From Poriferisodalis sp964484385 (GTDB taxonomy: Bacteria; Actinomycetota; Acidimicrobiia; Acidimicrobiales; Poriferisodalaceae), in NCBI GenBank assembly GCA_964484385.1, contig CAZAFV010000001.1, positions 1 through 64,000 on the forward strand: a stretch of 64,000 bases of DNA, given 5' to 3'. Shown here one piece after another: positions 37,841 to 46,303 of this stretch. The notes beneath the pieces were generated by a model. The model saw only the letters and a program-made list of their open reading frames with translations, did not search any database and was not told the DNA's origin. Within the stretch, counting starts at the first letter, position 1. Each line of letters opens with the position of its first letter. The translations under genes and the position numbers were made by a program.

Positions 37841-39465
37841 GCTCAACGCAGCCGGCGGCGCCCGGGACGTTGCGCATCGGTGTGGACGTGGGCGGCACCA
37901 ACACCGACGCGGTCGCCATGTCCGGCAGCGAGGTGGTGGGGTGGTCCAAGGCTGTCACGACACCTGAGGTGACCGACGGCATCGTGACCGCTGTCCGGGC
38001 CGTGCTCGACGACTGCGGCACGTCGCCCGAAGCGATCGGTGCGGTCATGATCGGCACGACGCACTTCACCAACGCCCTGGTGGAGGGACGCCGCCTCGTG
38101 CCCACTGCCGTCGTGCGGCTCGGGCTCCCCGCCACGCGGGGACTGCCGCCGTTCATCGACTGGCCCGAGCGGCTGCGGGCCGTGCTCGGCGACCACGTCT
38201 ATCTCTGCCACGGCGGCCATGAGTTCGACGGCCGGCTGATCAGCCCGATCGATCACGACGAGCTGCGCGCTGCAGCGCACGACATCGTCTCGAAGGGCGT
38301 GAGCTCGGTGGCGGTGGCCTCAGTCTTCTCGCCCGTCGACGACAGCTTCGAAGCCGAGGCCCGTGATGTCCTGGCTGACGAGGCACCGGAACTCGACATC
38401 AGCCTGTCCAGTGAAATCGGCCGGCTGGGGCTGCTCGAGCGTGAGAACGCTGCGGTCGTGAATGCGTGCCTGCGACCGCTCGCCGAGCGCACCGTGTCCG
38501 GGCTGATCGGGGCGCTGATCGAGCTTGGCCTCGACTGCCCGCTGCACGTCAGCCAGAACGACGGCACCCTGATGAGCGCCGACTTTGCTCGCCGCTACCC
38601 GGTGGCCACATTCGCCTCGGGCCCCACGAACTCGATGCGGGGAGCGGCATTCCTGAGCGGGATCCGGGACGGGGTGGTCATCGACGTGGGGGGCACGACG
38701 TCTGATGTGGGCGTGCTGGTGCACGGCTTTCCCCGAGAGGCCTCGACGGCGGTCTCGGTCGCGGGAGTGCGCACGAACTTCCGGATGCCCGACGTGCTCT
38801 CGCTGGGACTCGGCGGTGGAAGCTTGGTGCGTTCCGGCAACGGCGCCGACGGAGATGGCGGCGACGTGACAGTGGGACCCGACAGCGTCGGCTACGAGCT
38901 CACCGACCGGGCGCTGGTGTTCGGCGGCGGCGAGCTGACCGCCACGGACGTCGCTGCAGCGGCCGGCATGGCCGACATCGGTGACCGGACGACGGTCAGC
39001 GACGTGGACGCTGGGCTGGTGGGCGATGCGGTCGAATGCATGCAGGACATGCTGGCCACCGCAGTCGAACAGATGAAGACGTCGGCCGACCCGGTTCCTG
39101 TCGTGGTGGTGGGCGGCGGGGGAGTGCTGGTGCGTGACGGCCTGGCGGGAGCGTCGGAGACGATACGACCCGACTATTTCTCGGTTGCCAGCGCGATCGG
39201 CGCAGCCATCGCGCAGGTCGGCGCCGAGACCGACCGGGTGTACTCGATGGCGTCGATGACCCGCGACGCGGCAATGGCCGAGGCCCGTTCGGTTACGTCC
39301 CAGCGCGCTGTCGACGCGGGCGCCGACGCGGCCACCGTCGAGATCACCGACATCGATGAGATCCCCCTCACATACCTGCCGTCGAGCGCCATACGGATCC
39401 GCGTGAAGGCAGTCGGTGACCTTGCTGCGAGCAACGGCATATCCGGCGGGGGAGATGGCCCATGA
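37837..39465 (+). CDS. Hydantoinase/oxoprolinase family ATPase (HyuA-like)
   Basis: The 542-residue protein has the sugar-kinase/actin-type phosphate-1 motif GVDVGGTNTDAV near the N-terminus, IGTTHFTNALVE, and the second phosphate loop GVVIDVGGTTSDVGV near residue 280. These mark the ATP-dependent hydantoinase A / 5-oxoprolinase family. It has no separate HyuB partner here; a DUF917 gene, a frequent partner of such proteins, lies 1 kb downstream on the other strand. The GTG start overlaps the molybdenum subunit stop. Predicted role: ATP-driven opening of a cyclic amide ring. Confidence 0.88.
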   Translation: MSSTQPAAPGTLRIGVDVGGTNTDAVAMSGSEVVGWSKAVTTPEVTDGIVTAVRAVLDDCGTSPEAIGAVMIGTTHFTNALVEGRRLVPTAVVRLGLPATRGLPPFIDWPERLRAVLGDHVYLCHGGHEFDGRLISPIDHDELRAAAHDIVSKGVSSVAVASVFSPVDDSFEAEARDVLADEAPELDISLSSEIGRLGLLERENAAVVNACLRPLAERTVSGLIGALIELGLDCPLHVSQNDGTLMSADFARRYPVATFASGPTNSMRGAAFLSGIRDGVVIDVGGTTSDVGVLVHGFPREASTAVSVAGVRTNFRMPDVLSLGLGGGSLVRSGNGADGDGGDVTVGPDSVGYELTDRALVFGGGELTATDVAAAAGMADIGDRTTVSDVDAGLVGDAVECMQDMLATAVEQMKTSADPVPVVVVGGGGVLVRDGLAGASETIRPDYFSVASAIGAAIAQVGAETDRVYSMASMTRDAAMAEARSVTSQRAVDAGADAATVEITDIDEIPLTYLPSSAIRIRVKAVGDLAASNGISGGGDGP

Positions 39466-40457
39466 GCACACAAGGCAAGATCGGTCTCATCTTGGGCAGC
39501 GCGATCGCCCCCGAGGACATCGCTGGGGCTGCCACGCAGGCCGAGGACAGCGGCTTCGACGAGATCTGGCTTGCGGAGGACTATTTCTTCACGGGCGGCA
39601 TCTCCGGTGCCTCCGTGGTGCTCGGGGCCACGAGCGAGATCACCGTGGGCCTGGGTGTGGTGTCGGCGGTGGCCCGCCATCCCTCGGTGCTGGCGATGGA
39701 GCTGGCCACGCTGAGCCGCTCGTCGCCCGGGCGGCTGATCGCAGGTGTGGGCCTGGGAGTGCCGGCATGGGTACGCCAGATGGGCCTGTATCCCCGTTCG
39801 CCGCTGCAGGCTGTCCGGGAGTGCGTGACGGCGGTCAAGGCGCTGCTCGGCGGCGACACGCTGGACCGGCACGGCGGCGTGTTCGACTTCGACAACGTCA
39901 AGCTGACCTTTCCCGAGACGGGTCAGCCGATGCCTGTCCGCCTCGGCGTGTCAGGGCCGAACATGCTGCGGCTGGGCGGCGAGATCGCTGACGGAACGAT
40001 CCTGTCGGTGTGCTCGAGCTTGCGTTACGTGGAGTGGGCCTCCGAGCGCATAGACGAGGGTCGCGAGATCGCCGGCCGCACCGATCCTCACCCGATCACT
40101 GTGTTTGCGCTGTACGCCGTGGACGAAGACGGTCAGGCAGCTCGTGACTCGGCACGGGCATCGCTGGCCTTCTACCGCCAGCACGGCCCCAATGCCCTCA
40201 CCGACGTATACGGGATCTCCGACGAGCTGCAGGTGCTGATCGACCAGGGCGGCTACGAGGCCGTGCGAGACGGCATGCCCGACCAGTGGGTCGCCGACCT
40301 GACCGTCGCCGGCACTCCCGAAGAATGCGCCGCCAAGATCAGGGCGCTGCTGGCCGGTGGCGCTGACTCGGTGGCGCTGGCTCCCATCGCGACCGACCGG
40401 CTCTCGGAGACCATCGACCTCACCGCCCGCGAGGTCCTGCCCCTCACGCGTCCGTAG
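39462..40457 (+). CDS. LLM-class F420-dependent oxidoreductase
   Basis: The 331-residue luciferase-fold protein starts QGKIGLILGSAIAPEDIAGAATQAEDSGFDEIWLAEDYFF, a typical F420-type LLM opening, with SPGRLIAGVGLGVPAWVRQMGL in the cofactor region. It overlaps HyuA by 4 bases and is the last gene of the molybdenum hydroxylase operon, so it may oxidise or reduce an intermediate of that pathway. Confidence 0.9.
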   Translation: MSTQGKIGLILGSAIAPEDIAGAATQAEDSGFDEIWLAEDYFFTGGISGASVVLGATSEITVGLGVVSAVARHPSVLAMELATLSRSSPGRLIAGVGLGVPAWVRQMGLYPRSPLQAVRECVTAVKALLGGDTLDRHGGVFDFDNVKLTFPETGQPMPVRLGVSGPNMLRLGGEIADGTILSVCSSLRYVEWASERIDEGREIAGRTDPHPITVFALYAVDEDGQAARDSARASLAFYRQHGPNALTDVYGISDELQVLIDQGGYEAVRDGMPDQWVADLTVAGTPEECAAKIRALLAGGADSVALAPIATDRLSETIDLTAREVLPLTRP

Positions 40458-40465
40458 ATCAGCAG

Positions 40466-41536
40466 TCAGACTGCGGGTTGGTACTCGGCGTCGATGCCGA
40501 ACGCGTGCGGGCCTACGACCGCCAGTGCTTCGGGGGTGCGCAGTAGCTCCGGCGCAGGCAGCACGAGCACGTCGGCGCGCACGCCGAACCGCAGCAGCTC
40601 GGTGGTGATCGGCTCGCCGGTATCGGTCGTGACCAGCGTGATGAGGTCGGGCACCATCACCTGGGGCACGTCGTGTTCGTAGATGGCGAGGTTCTCGTTC
40701 TGGAAGTCGATGCGGATGGTGCGCCCGGCATCGTCGCCGATGCCGGCCACAGTCATCTGTCCGCGTGCAAAGCCGGCCGCGTTGCGGCGGTGCACGTCGG
40801 TCACCTTGCCGCGCAGGTACCGCTTCCCTCCGGCGACACCCAGGATCGCCTCGGTGGGATCGTCCTTGACATCGCGCGCACGGTGTACGGCATGGCCGAT
40901 CTCGCTGGCGAGGCGCAGCGTGTGGGGAATGATCGAGCGGCGGCAGTAGGCACCGTCCATCACGGCCGACGCCAGCCCGGTGTGTGCGCCCATCTCGACT
41001 GTCGCAGCCCGGGCGATGCGCTCGAGCCACTTGGCATCCAGCACGTCTGAGATGATCACCTGGTTGCCTCGCTCATCGGCAATGGCGGCGGGGTAGGGGC
41101 TGCCGCCGTAGATGAGGTACGTGATCATCTGCAACTCGGGGAAGGCACGCCCCATGCCGTCGCCGTTCACGATGGGGATGTCCATTGCGGCTGCCACCAC
41201 CATCGGCACCATCGAGTTGCTGCCGCCCATCTCGAACGGTGCGATCGCGTCGAACTTCCGGCCCAGGTGGCCTTCGAGCGCCCGGGCGGCCACGGTCTCC
41301 TCGTCGCCGCCTGCGAGCTTCTCGTGGCTGACCATCGGCGAGCCCATGCCGCCGACGGCCACCAGCAGGTCGTCGTCGGCAATCTCGTTTGGCTCGATGA
41401 CCCGTACCCGACCACCGGTTCGCATCACCTGCAGCACCCGCAGCCTGCCGAGATAGGGATTCCCGCCGCCGCCGGTGCCCAGCACCGCAGCCCCCAAGGC
41501 GATCGGTGCGAGATCGGGCTCAGTGATCTCCCACAC
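40466..41536 (-). CDS. DUF917 family protein
   Basis: The 356-residue protein has the DUF917 pattern: PIALGAAVLGTGGGGNPYLG at the N-terminus, VGGMGSPMV, GGSNSMVP, and NGDGMGRAFPELQM. DUF917 proteins accompany or are fused with hydantoinase/oxoprolinase-like proteins, and here HyuA lies nearby on the other strand. The GTG at 41536 has an AGGAGG site upstream and was preferred to a start 12 codons earlier. Its reaction is unknown. It reads toward the LLM gene and ends 8 bases from that gene's stop. Confidence 0.86.
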   Translation of the reverse strand: MWEITEPDLAPIALGAAVLGTGGGGNPYLGRLRVLQVMRTGGRVRVIEPNEIADDDLLVAVGGMGSPMVSHEKLAGGDEETVAARALEGHLGRKFDAIAPFEMGGSNSMVPMVVAAAMDIPIVNGDGMGRAFPELQMITYLIYGGSPYPAAIADERGNQVIISDVLDAKWLERIARAATVEMGAHTGLASAVMDGAYCRRSIIPHTLRLASEIGHAVHRARDVKDDPTEAILGVAGGKRYLRGKVTDVHRRNAAGFARGQMTVAGIGDDAGRTIRIDFQNENLAIYEHDVPQVMVPDLITLVTTDTGEPITTELLRFGVRADVLVLPAPELLRTPEALAVVGPHAFGIDAEYQPAV

Positions 41537-41581
41537 GGCACCCCTCCTGCCCCCGGCCCACCAGCACAGCAACCGCCGACG

Positions 41582-42598
41582 CTAGCCCCCGTCGAGCAGG
41601 CGCCGGCAGCCGCCCAGCACTCCGCTCAGCAGTTGCTCGAATTGACCGTCGGGCCATTCCACCTCCGGCCGCTGGGCTTTCCAGCCGATGATGGCCATGC
41701 CTCGAATCAGCTCAAACAACGGCACCAAGGCCAGATCGTCGTCGCTGATGGCCCGCACATCTCGGTAGCCGTTCAAGAACTCGGTCGCAGCCGTCTCGAA
41801 GTCGGGGGCGGCCCGCGAATGGAACATTGCCACGGCGATGTCGTACTGGTGCCAGCCGAATCCGGCGTCGTCGAAGTCGATGACAGCGAGGCTGCCGTTG
41901 TCGGTCAACACGTTGGAAGCGTGCAGGTCCGCGTGGATCATGCTGAAAGTCCGCGCCGGCTCGCCGTAGGCGCGAAGCATGTCCGCGCAGCGATCGCGAG
42001 CGGCCATGAGCAGGACCCGCTGTTCGGCCTCGAGCTCAGGATGGTCCCAGAAGCGACCCCAGAAGGGGGCGACTCCGAGCAGGCCGTCCACGTCGAACCG
42101 ATGCCGCCGGAATGACGGCGGCGGCGTCCAGTTCGTTGCCTGGTTGTGCATTGCTGCCATCAGTTCGCCGAGCTGCCCGAACGGCTTGGCGATCTCGGTC
42201 GGCCCATCTGCATCGCTGCTCTTGTCATGGGCAGTGAGCAGGTCGCCGACGATCTCTCCCGGCGCCCAGAGGTTCACCCCGGCTTGGCGGATCTCGCCGT
42301 CGCCGGTGCTGATCGGCACGAAAAACCTGCCGTCAGGTGCGCAGACCGGCGTCGGCACGGAGATGCCGGAGTCGCGCAACGCAGCCAGCCACATGCGCTC
42401 GGAATCAAGCTCGGCGGGGGTGTGGTAACCGGGCCGATGCAGTCGCAGCACATAGGACTGGCCGGAGCTGTGGTCGTCGGCGCGGTACGTGACGTTCTCG
42501 CTGATGCCGATCAACTGCAACCGTGCAGATCCGATGCCGAACTGCTGCAGGGCCGTGCGAGCGGGTGTCTCGTACGGGACCGCAGCCCCGTCAGCCAT
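41582..42598 (-). CDS. APH-fold small-molecule kinase, coupled to an aminotransferase-fold enzyme
   Basis: The 338-residue protein is an aminoglycoside-phosphotransferase/choline-kinase-type fold. The catalytic loop HADLHASN and metal site VIDFDDAGFG are clear, with the ATP Lys side in YVLRLHRPGYH. It overlaps the class III aminotransferase-fold gene by 8 bases. Overall it resembles hydroxylysine-kinase and homoserine-kinase-II-like enzymes rather than drug-resistance enzymes. Paired with the neighbour it probably phosphorylates an amino alcohol for elimination. Confidence 0.82.
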   Translation of the reverse strand: MADGAAVPYETPARTALQQFGIGSARLQLIGISENVTYRADDHSSGQSYVLRLHRPGYHTPAELDSERMWLAALRDSGISVPTPVCAPDGRFFVPISTGDGEIRQAGVNLWAPGEIVGDLLTAHDKSSDADGPTEIAKPFGQLGELMAAMHNQATNWTPPPSFRRHRFDVDGLLGVAPFWGRFWDHPELEAEQRVLLMAARDRCADMLRAYGEPARTFSMIHADLHASNVLTDNGSLAVIDFDDAGFGWHQYDIAVAMFHSRAAPDFETAATEFLNGYRDVRAISDDDLALVPLFELIRGMAIIGWKAQRPEVEWPDGQFEQLLSGVLGGCRRLLDGG

Positions 42599-43883
42599 CG
42601 AGCTCGTGCAGTACCGCGTCGAAGGCTGACAGGAACTCCTCTGCGTTAGCTTGCTGCAGCACGAGCGGCGGGCGAACCTTCAGCACGTTGGCGAACGCGC
42701 CGGCGTGCGACGCGAGGATGCCGCGGTCCTTGAGCCGGTTGGTGAACTCGACTGCCCGGGGCCGGTCCGGCGCGAGGTTGCCGCCGGGCTCCAGCATCTC
42801 CACGCCGAGGAACAGCCCGTGGCCGCGGACATCGGCCATCCACTCGCAGCGTTTGGTCCGCTCGGACAGCGCCGCCTTCAAGCCGTAGCCCAGCTCGGTG
42901 ACGCTGGCGGCCAGCTCTCGATCCTCGATCTCGTCGATGACGGCGTGACCGACTGCGGCTTGGAGTGGGCTCGCGCCGTACGTGTTGAAATAGCGGGTGG
43001 CGGCCCGGAATCGGTCCACCAGCTCCTTGCTGGCTACGGTGGCCGCCAGCGGCAGCCCGTTGCCCATGGGTTTGCCCATGACCGCAATGTCGGGCTCGAA
43101 GCCGGTGACCTCATATCCCCACCAGCGACCCGTGCGGCAGTAACCGGCTTGCACTTCGTCGGCGATCACGAGGCCTCCGGCCTCGCGCACTAACTGTGCG
43201 GCCTGCGCCATGAATTTGCCGGGAATGTCCGGCAGACCCTCGTTGGCCTGGATCGAGCACAGGATGATGGCTGCCACGCCCGCACCGGAGGACTTCAGCC
43301 GCCCGATGGCGGCGGCCAGCTCGTCGAGGTAGGCGTCGGCCAGTGCTGGGCCATCGAGCCCGTCCCGGATCGGCCGCAATTGCTGCGGAAACGGGAAGGT
43401 CGCCACCTCGGGATGCTCCTCGGGCTGCGACGCCGCCTGCCGCAGCGCGATGACCGCCTCGGTATTGCCGTGGTACGTGGCGTCGGTGGCGATGACACCC
43501 CGGCGCCCGGTCGCGATGCGGGCCATGTTCATGGCCACTTCGACGGCCTCGGTGCCGGTGCAGCTGATGACTGCGCTCTCGATGCCGTCGTGATGCAGCG
43601 CCACGAGGCGCTCGGCGAAGCTCACGATGCCCTCGTGCAGGTACCGGCTGTGCACGTTCAGCGTGGCCTGCTGAGCGGCCATCGCCTCGGCCACCCGTGC
43701 GTTGCCGTGGCCCACGCATGGCACGTTGTTGTACATGTCGATGTAGCGGCGGCCGTCGGCGTCGAAGAGCTCGACGCCGTCGCCCCGCACGATGTGCAGG
43801 GGCTCGGTATAGAACAGCTGTGCGCCGGCGCCGAGCGCTTGTTCCCGGCGCTCAAGCAGCTTTCTGGCAGCCGGCACGCTCAT
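42591..43883 (-). CDS. Class III aminotransferase-fold enzyme, probable phospholyase
   Basis: The 430-residue PLP enzyme has the DEVQAGYCRTGRWW motif and the Schiff-base Lys271 in VMGKPMGNGLPLA. Its N-terminal region RYIDMYNNVPCVGHGN and NVHSRYLHEGIVSFAERL matches the AGXT2L branch, whose studied members are phospholyases acting on phosphoethanolamine or phosphohydroxylysine, more than ordinary omega-transaminases. The overlap with an APH-fold kinase strengthens that reading. A simple transaminase remains possible. Confidence 0.85.
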   Translation of the reverse strand: MSVPAARKLLERREQALGAGAQLFYTEPLHIVRGDGVELFDADGRRYIDMYNNVPCVGHGNARVAEAMAAQQATLNVHSRYLHEGIVSFAERLVALHHDGIESAVISCTGTEAVEVAMNMARIATGRRGVIATDATYHGNTEAVIALRQAASQPEEHPEVATFPFPQQLRPIRDGLDGPALADAYLDELAAAIGRLKSSGAGVAAIILCSIQANEGLPDIPGKFMAQAAQLVREAGGLVIADEVQAGYCRTGRWWGYEVTGFEPDIAVMGKPMGNGLPLAATVASKELVDRFRAATRYFNTYGASPLQAAVGHAVIDEIEDRELAASVTELGYGLKAALSERTKRCEWMADVRGHGLFLGVEMLEPGGNLAPDRPRAVEFTNRLKDRGILASHAGAFANVLKVRPPLVLQQANAEEFLSAFDAVLHELDG

Positions 43884-43936
43884 CGAAACGGTGACGCCTG
43901 TCGATGCGGTCGTTGGCTGAGCCGGTGCAGGGCGAC

Positions 43937-44809
43937 TCAGTCGCCGACGATCAATGCGGAGTTGTCGTGCTTCGAGGTCGGCTTGCGGCCGAGCGCGATC
44001 TCCGGGGTGAGCAGGTCAACCGGTCCGGGCATGCCGTCGGGGTCGGAGTAGTAGCCGAGCGCATAGTTGCCCATCGAGTAGCCCATCAGATCTGCCAGGT
44101 CGGGATCGAGGTCTTTGGCGATGGTCGGCGGGCACGAGAGGAACTGGTTTTCCTCGGTGCGCAGCCAGCCGAGCGTGTAGGTGATGTTGATGCCGGTACG
44201 TTCGGCATCGCTGCGGTTCTCACCGCCGCCGTGGATCACCGAACCCGAGTACAGCAGCACCGATCCGGCCCCCATGGCGGCCTGGGTCTTCTCATCGTCG
44301 TCGGCCCTGCGCTCGGGATCCCATCCGGGGCTGCCCGGAACGATACGAGTGCCGCCGTTGGCAGGTGTGAAGTCGCTGAGCGCCCACATCGTGTTGAACT
44401 GCGGATCAATCTCCCTGGGGACGTAGCCGCCCCATGCGTCCCGGTCGCGGTGCAGCGGCTGGGTGCCCTGGCCGGGCTTGATGTTGATGACCTGGGTCAG
44501 GTGCAGCTGGATCTTGTTGGTGTAGGGGCCGAGGAACCGGTTGGCCATGTCGATGACCTTCGGGTGCATCACCAACTCACGGCATGCGGGCGAGCGTGCG
44601 ACCAGCGCCCCGGTGCGCGTCGTGTTGTGACCGGAGAAGTTGTCGAGCCCGCCCGGGGTTCGGTCGATCCACGGCCGCAGCTCGGCCTCGAGCCGGTTCA
44701 GCATGTCGACATCGATGGCGTCCTCGATGATCGCGCCGCCGTCGATCCGCACGACCTCCACGATCTCCTCGTCTGGTGTGTCCAGGGTGAAACGCGCAAG
44801 CTCGGCCAT
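43937..44809 (-). CDS. Phytanoyl-CoA dioxygenase (PhyH) family 2-oxoglutarate oxygenase
   Basis: The 290-residue protein has the Fe(II) facial triad His120-x-Asp122 (PLHRDRDAW) and His193 (SGSVIHGGGENRS), with Arg199 for 2-oxoglutarate. It should hydroxylate an unactivated carbon of a small molecule. ATG 44809 starts at the family Met; a much longer upstream frame crosses the divergent gene and is rejected. It is the first gene of a four-gene leftward set (PhyH, aminotransferase-fold, kinase, DUF917). Confidence 0.9.
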   Translation of the reverse strand: MAELARFTLDTPDEEIVEVVRIDGGAIIEDAIDVDMLNRLEAELRPWIDRTPGGLDNFSGHNTTRTGALVARSPACRELVMHPKVIDMANRFLGPYTNKIQLHLTQVINIKPGQGTQPLHRDRDAWGGYVPREIDPQFNTMWALSDFTPANGGTRIVPGSPGWDPERRADDDEKTQAAMGAGSVLLYSGSVIHGGGENRSDAERTGINITYTLGWLRTEENQFLSCPPTIAKDLDPDLADLMGYSMGNYALGYYSDPDGMPGPVDLLTPEIALGRKPTSKHDNSALIVGD

Positions 44810-44902
44810 GCCGCAACAGTACGCGCTGGCGCAATCACGTACAGGTGCGGCGTTGCTCCCGCACACGGTCCTGCACCGGCTGGTCGTTCTACGCTGCGGC
44901 CC

Positions 44903-45874
44903 GTGAGCCAGCCATCCGGCAGCATCCCGGTCTTCACTCCCGAAGACGACGGTTTCCACGCCGATCTGCGAGGCGACGACTGGTGGTTCACCGAGACGGC
45001 CTGGTTCTCGTTCCATCACCGGGAACGGCGGCTCGGAGGCTGGCTCTACACGCTGGCTCGCCACAACATCGGCACGATCTCGGGCGGCGCCTGGGTGTGG
45101 GACGACACCGCACACCTGCCCTGGGAGGTGCTGTACAGCTCCAATCTCACGGCGCTGCACCTGCCGCCCGAGCTAGATCTTCGCAATGCGACGCTGCCGA
45201 ATGGCGTCAGCGTCAAGGTCGAGATTCCGAAGATGGCGTACCGGCTCGCCTACGACGACCCTGGACGCTTCAGCGCCGATCTGCGTTTCGAGGCCGTGCT
45301 GGCGCCGCGGCCGCTGACGGCGGGAGGCTCGACATTCGGCCACTCGGCGCACTTCGACCAGATCGGACGGGTCACCGGCCAGATCCAGCTCAACGGCGAA
45401 GACATCGAGATTGACTGCTGGTCGATGCGCGATCGCACGTGGGGTCGACGACCCGAGGACCGTCCCCGCCAGGCGGCCTACGTCACCGGCGCTGGAGACG
45501 ACGGTTCGGGGTTCCTGGCGGTCACCAACACCCGAGACGGGGTCGACCGTGTCGCGTATGGGTTCGTGCAGCAGGGCGATGCGCAGGCGAGCCTCGTCGA
45601 CGGCGAGCGCACAGTCCGCCGGAGCCCCGATGGCTGGATTTCGGAGATTCGCATCGATGCCGTCGATGCCGCCGGCGAGCGCTTCGTGGCGACCGGCAGC
45701 CCGGTGAGCCGGATCATCATCAACCGCCACAGCTTCATCGACATCAACAGCCTGATCCGCTGGGAGGTCGACGGGGTGGGCGAGTGGTGGGGCGAGGATC
45801 AGGACATGTGGCCCACCCATCGCTTCGCTGCAGCCAAGCGCAGCGGCGACTGGTCGTTGGGCAGTCGCCGGTGA
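44903..45874 (+). CDS. Lipocalin-like protein (DUF7064/7065 or AttH/CrtC type)
   Basis: The 323-residue all-beta protein has WWFTETAWFSFHHRERRLGGWLY near the start, GQIQLNGEDIEIDCWSMRDRTWGRRP in the middle, and a final WWGEDQDMWP. This pattern occurs in CrtC/AttH-like double-lipocalin proteins of actinobacteria, whose activity is unclear. No signal peptide. GTG 44903 was chosen because an upstream open frame opposes the PhyH gene. The next gene overlaps the stop (GTGA). Confidence 0.72.
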   Translation: MSQPSGSIPVFTPEDDGFHADLRGDDWWFTETAWFSFHHRERRLGGWLYTLARHNIGTISGGAWVWDDTAHLPWEVLYSSNLTALHLPPELDLRNATLPNGVSVKVEIPKMAYRLAYDDPGRFSADLRFEAVLAPRPLTAGGSTFGHSAHFDQIGRVTGQIQLNGEDIEIDCWSMRDRTWGRRPEDRPRQAAYVTGAGDDGSGFLAVTNTRDGVDRVAYGFVQQGDAQASLVDGERTVRRSPDGWISEIRIDAVDAAGERFVATGSPVSRIIINRHSFIDINSLIRWEVDGVGEWWGEDQDMWPTHRFAAAKRSGDWSLGSRR

Positions 45875-46299
45875 GCTTCGAGATCTACGAGCTGCTGGAA
45901 CGCCTCGCCGGCCAGATGCGCCGCGAGATCGCGCCGGCTGTCGACGACGAATACCAGCGCACACAGACCCACATGGCTGGTGTGATCCTGGAGCGACTTG
46001 CCCGCGAGGCGGCGCTGGGAGAGCGGCACCGGGCCGCCGAGATTGCCGATGTCGAAGCGCTGATCTCACGCTTGGACGAGATCAGCGGAAGCGAGCAGAC
46101 GTCGTCGCCCGCTGCACCCGAAGACGTCCGCACTGCACTGGCGGGACTGCGAGGCGACCCGTGCATGACATCGCTGGCGCCGCTGGTGGAGGCGCTCTAC
46201 CGCTGGGGTCCCGACAGGGTCCCTGTGATCAAAGCACTCGACGAGATTCGTGCGGTGCTGCGCCGCGACATTGACCGCCGTATGGAGGTCGCCCGGTGA
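45871..46299 (+). CDS. Small helical hypothetical protein, 142 aa
   Basis: The 142-residue protein is almost all helix, with Arg/Glu-rich amphipathic segments, no membrane part and no motif I recognise. GTG 45871 overlaps the previous stop by 4 bases, and the downstream kinase gene starts 4 bases after its end, so it is the middle member of a three-gene set. Small helical partners of APH-fold kinases are seen in actinobacterial acyl-CoA clusters; a role as a partner is inference. Confidence 0.7.
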   Translation: MSFEIYELLERLAGQMRREIAPAVDDEYQRTQTHMAGVILERLAREAALGERHRAAEIADVEALISRLDEISGSEQTSSPAAPEDVRTALAGLRGDPCMTSLAPLVEALYRWGPDRVPVIKALDEIRAVLRRDIDRRMEVAR

Positions 46300-46303
46300 G
46301 TCC

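Noticed and set aside
44845..44864. Hairpin GTGCGG/CCGCAC in the 93-base divergent region before 44903
   Set aside because: It is short, has a GC-rich 8-base loop and lies close to the promoter; chance pairing in GC-rich DNA is likely.
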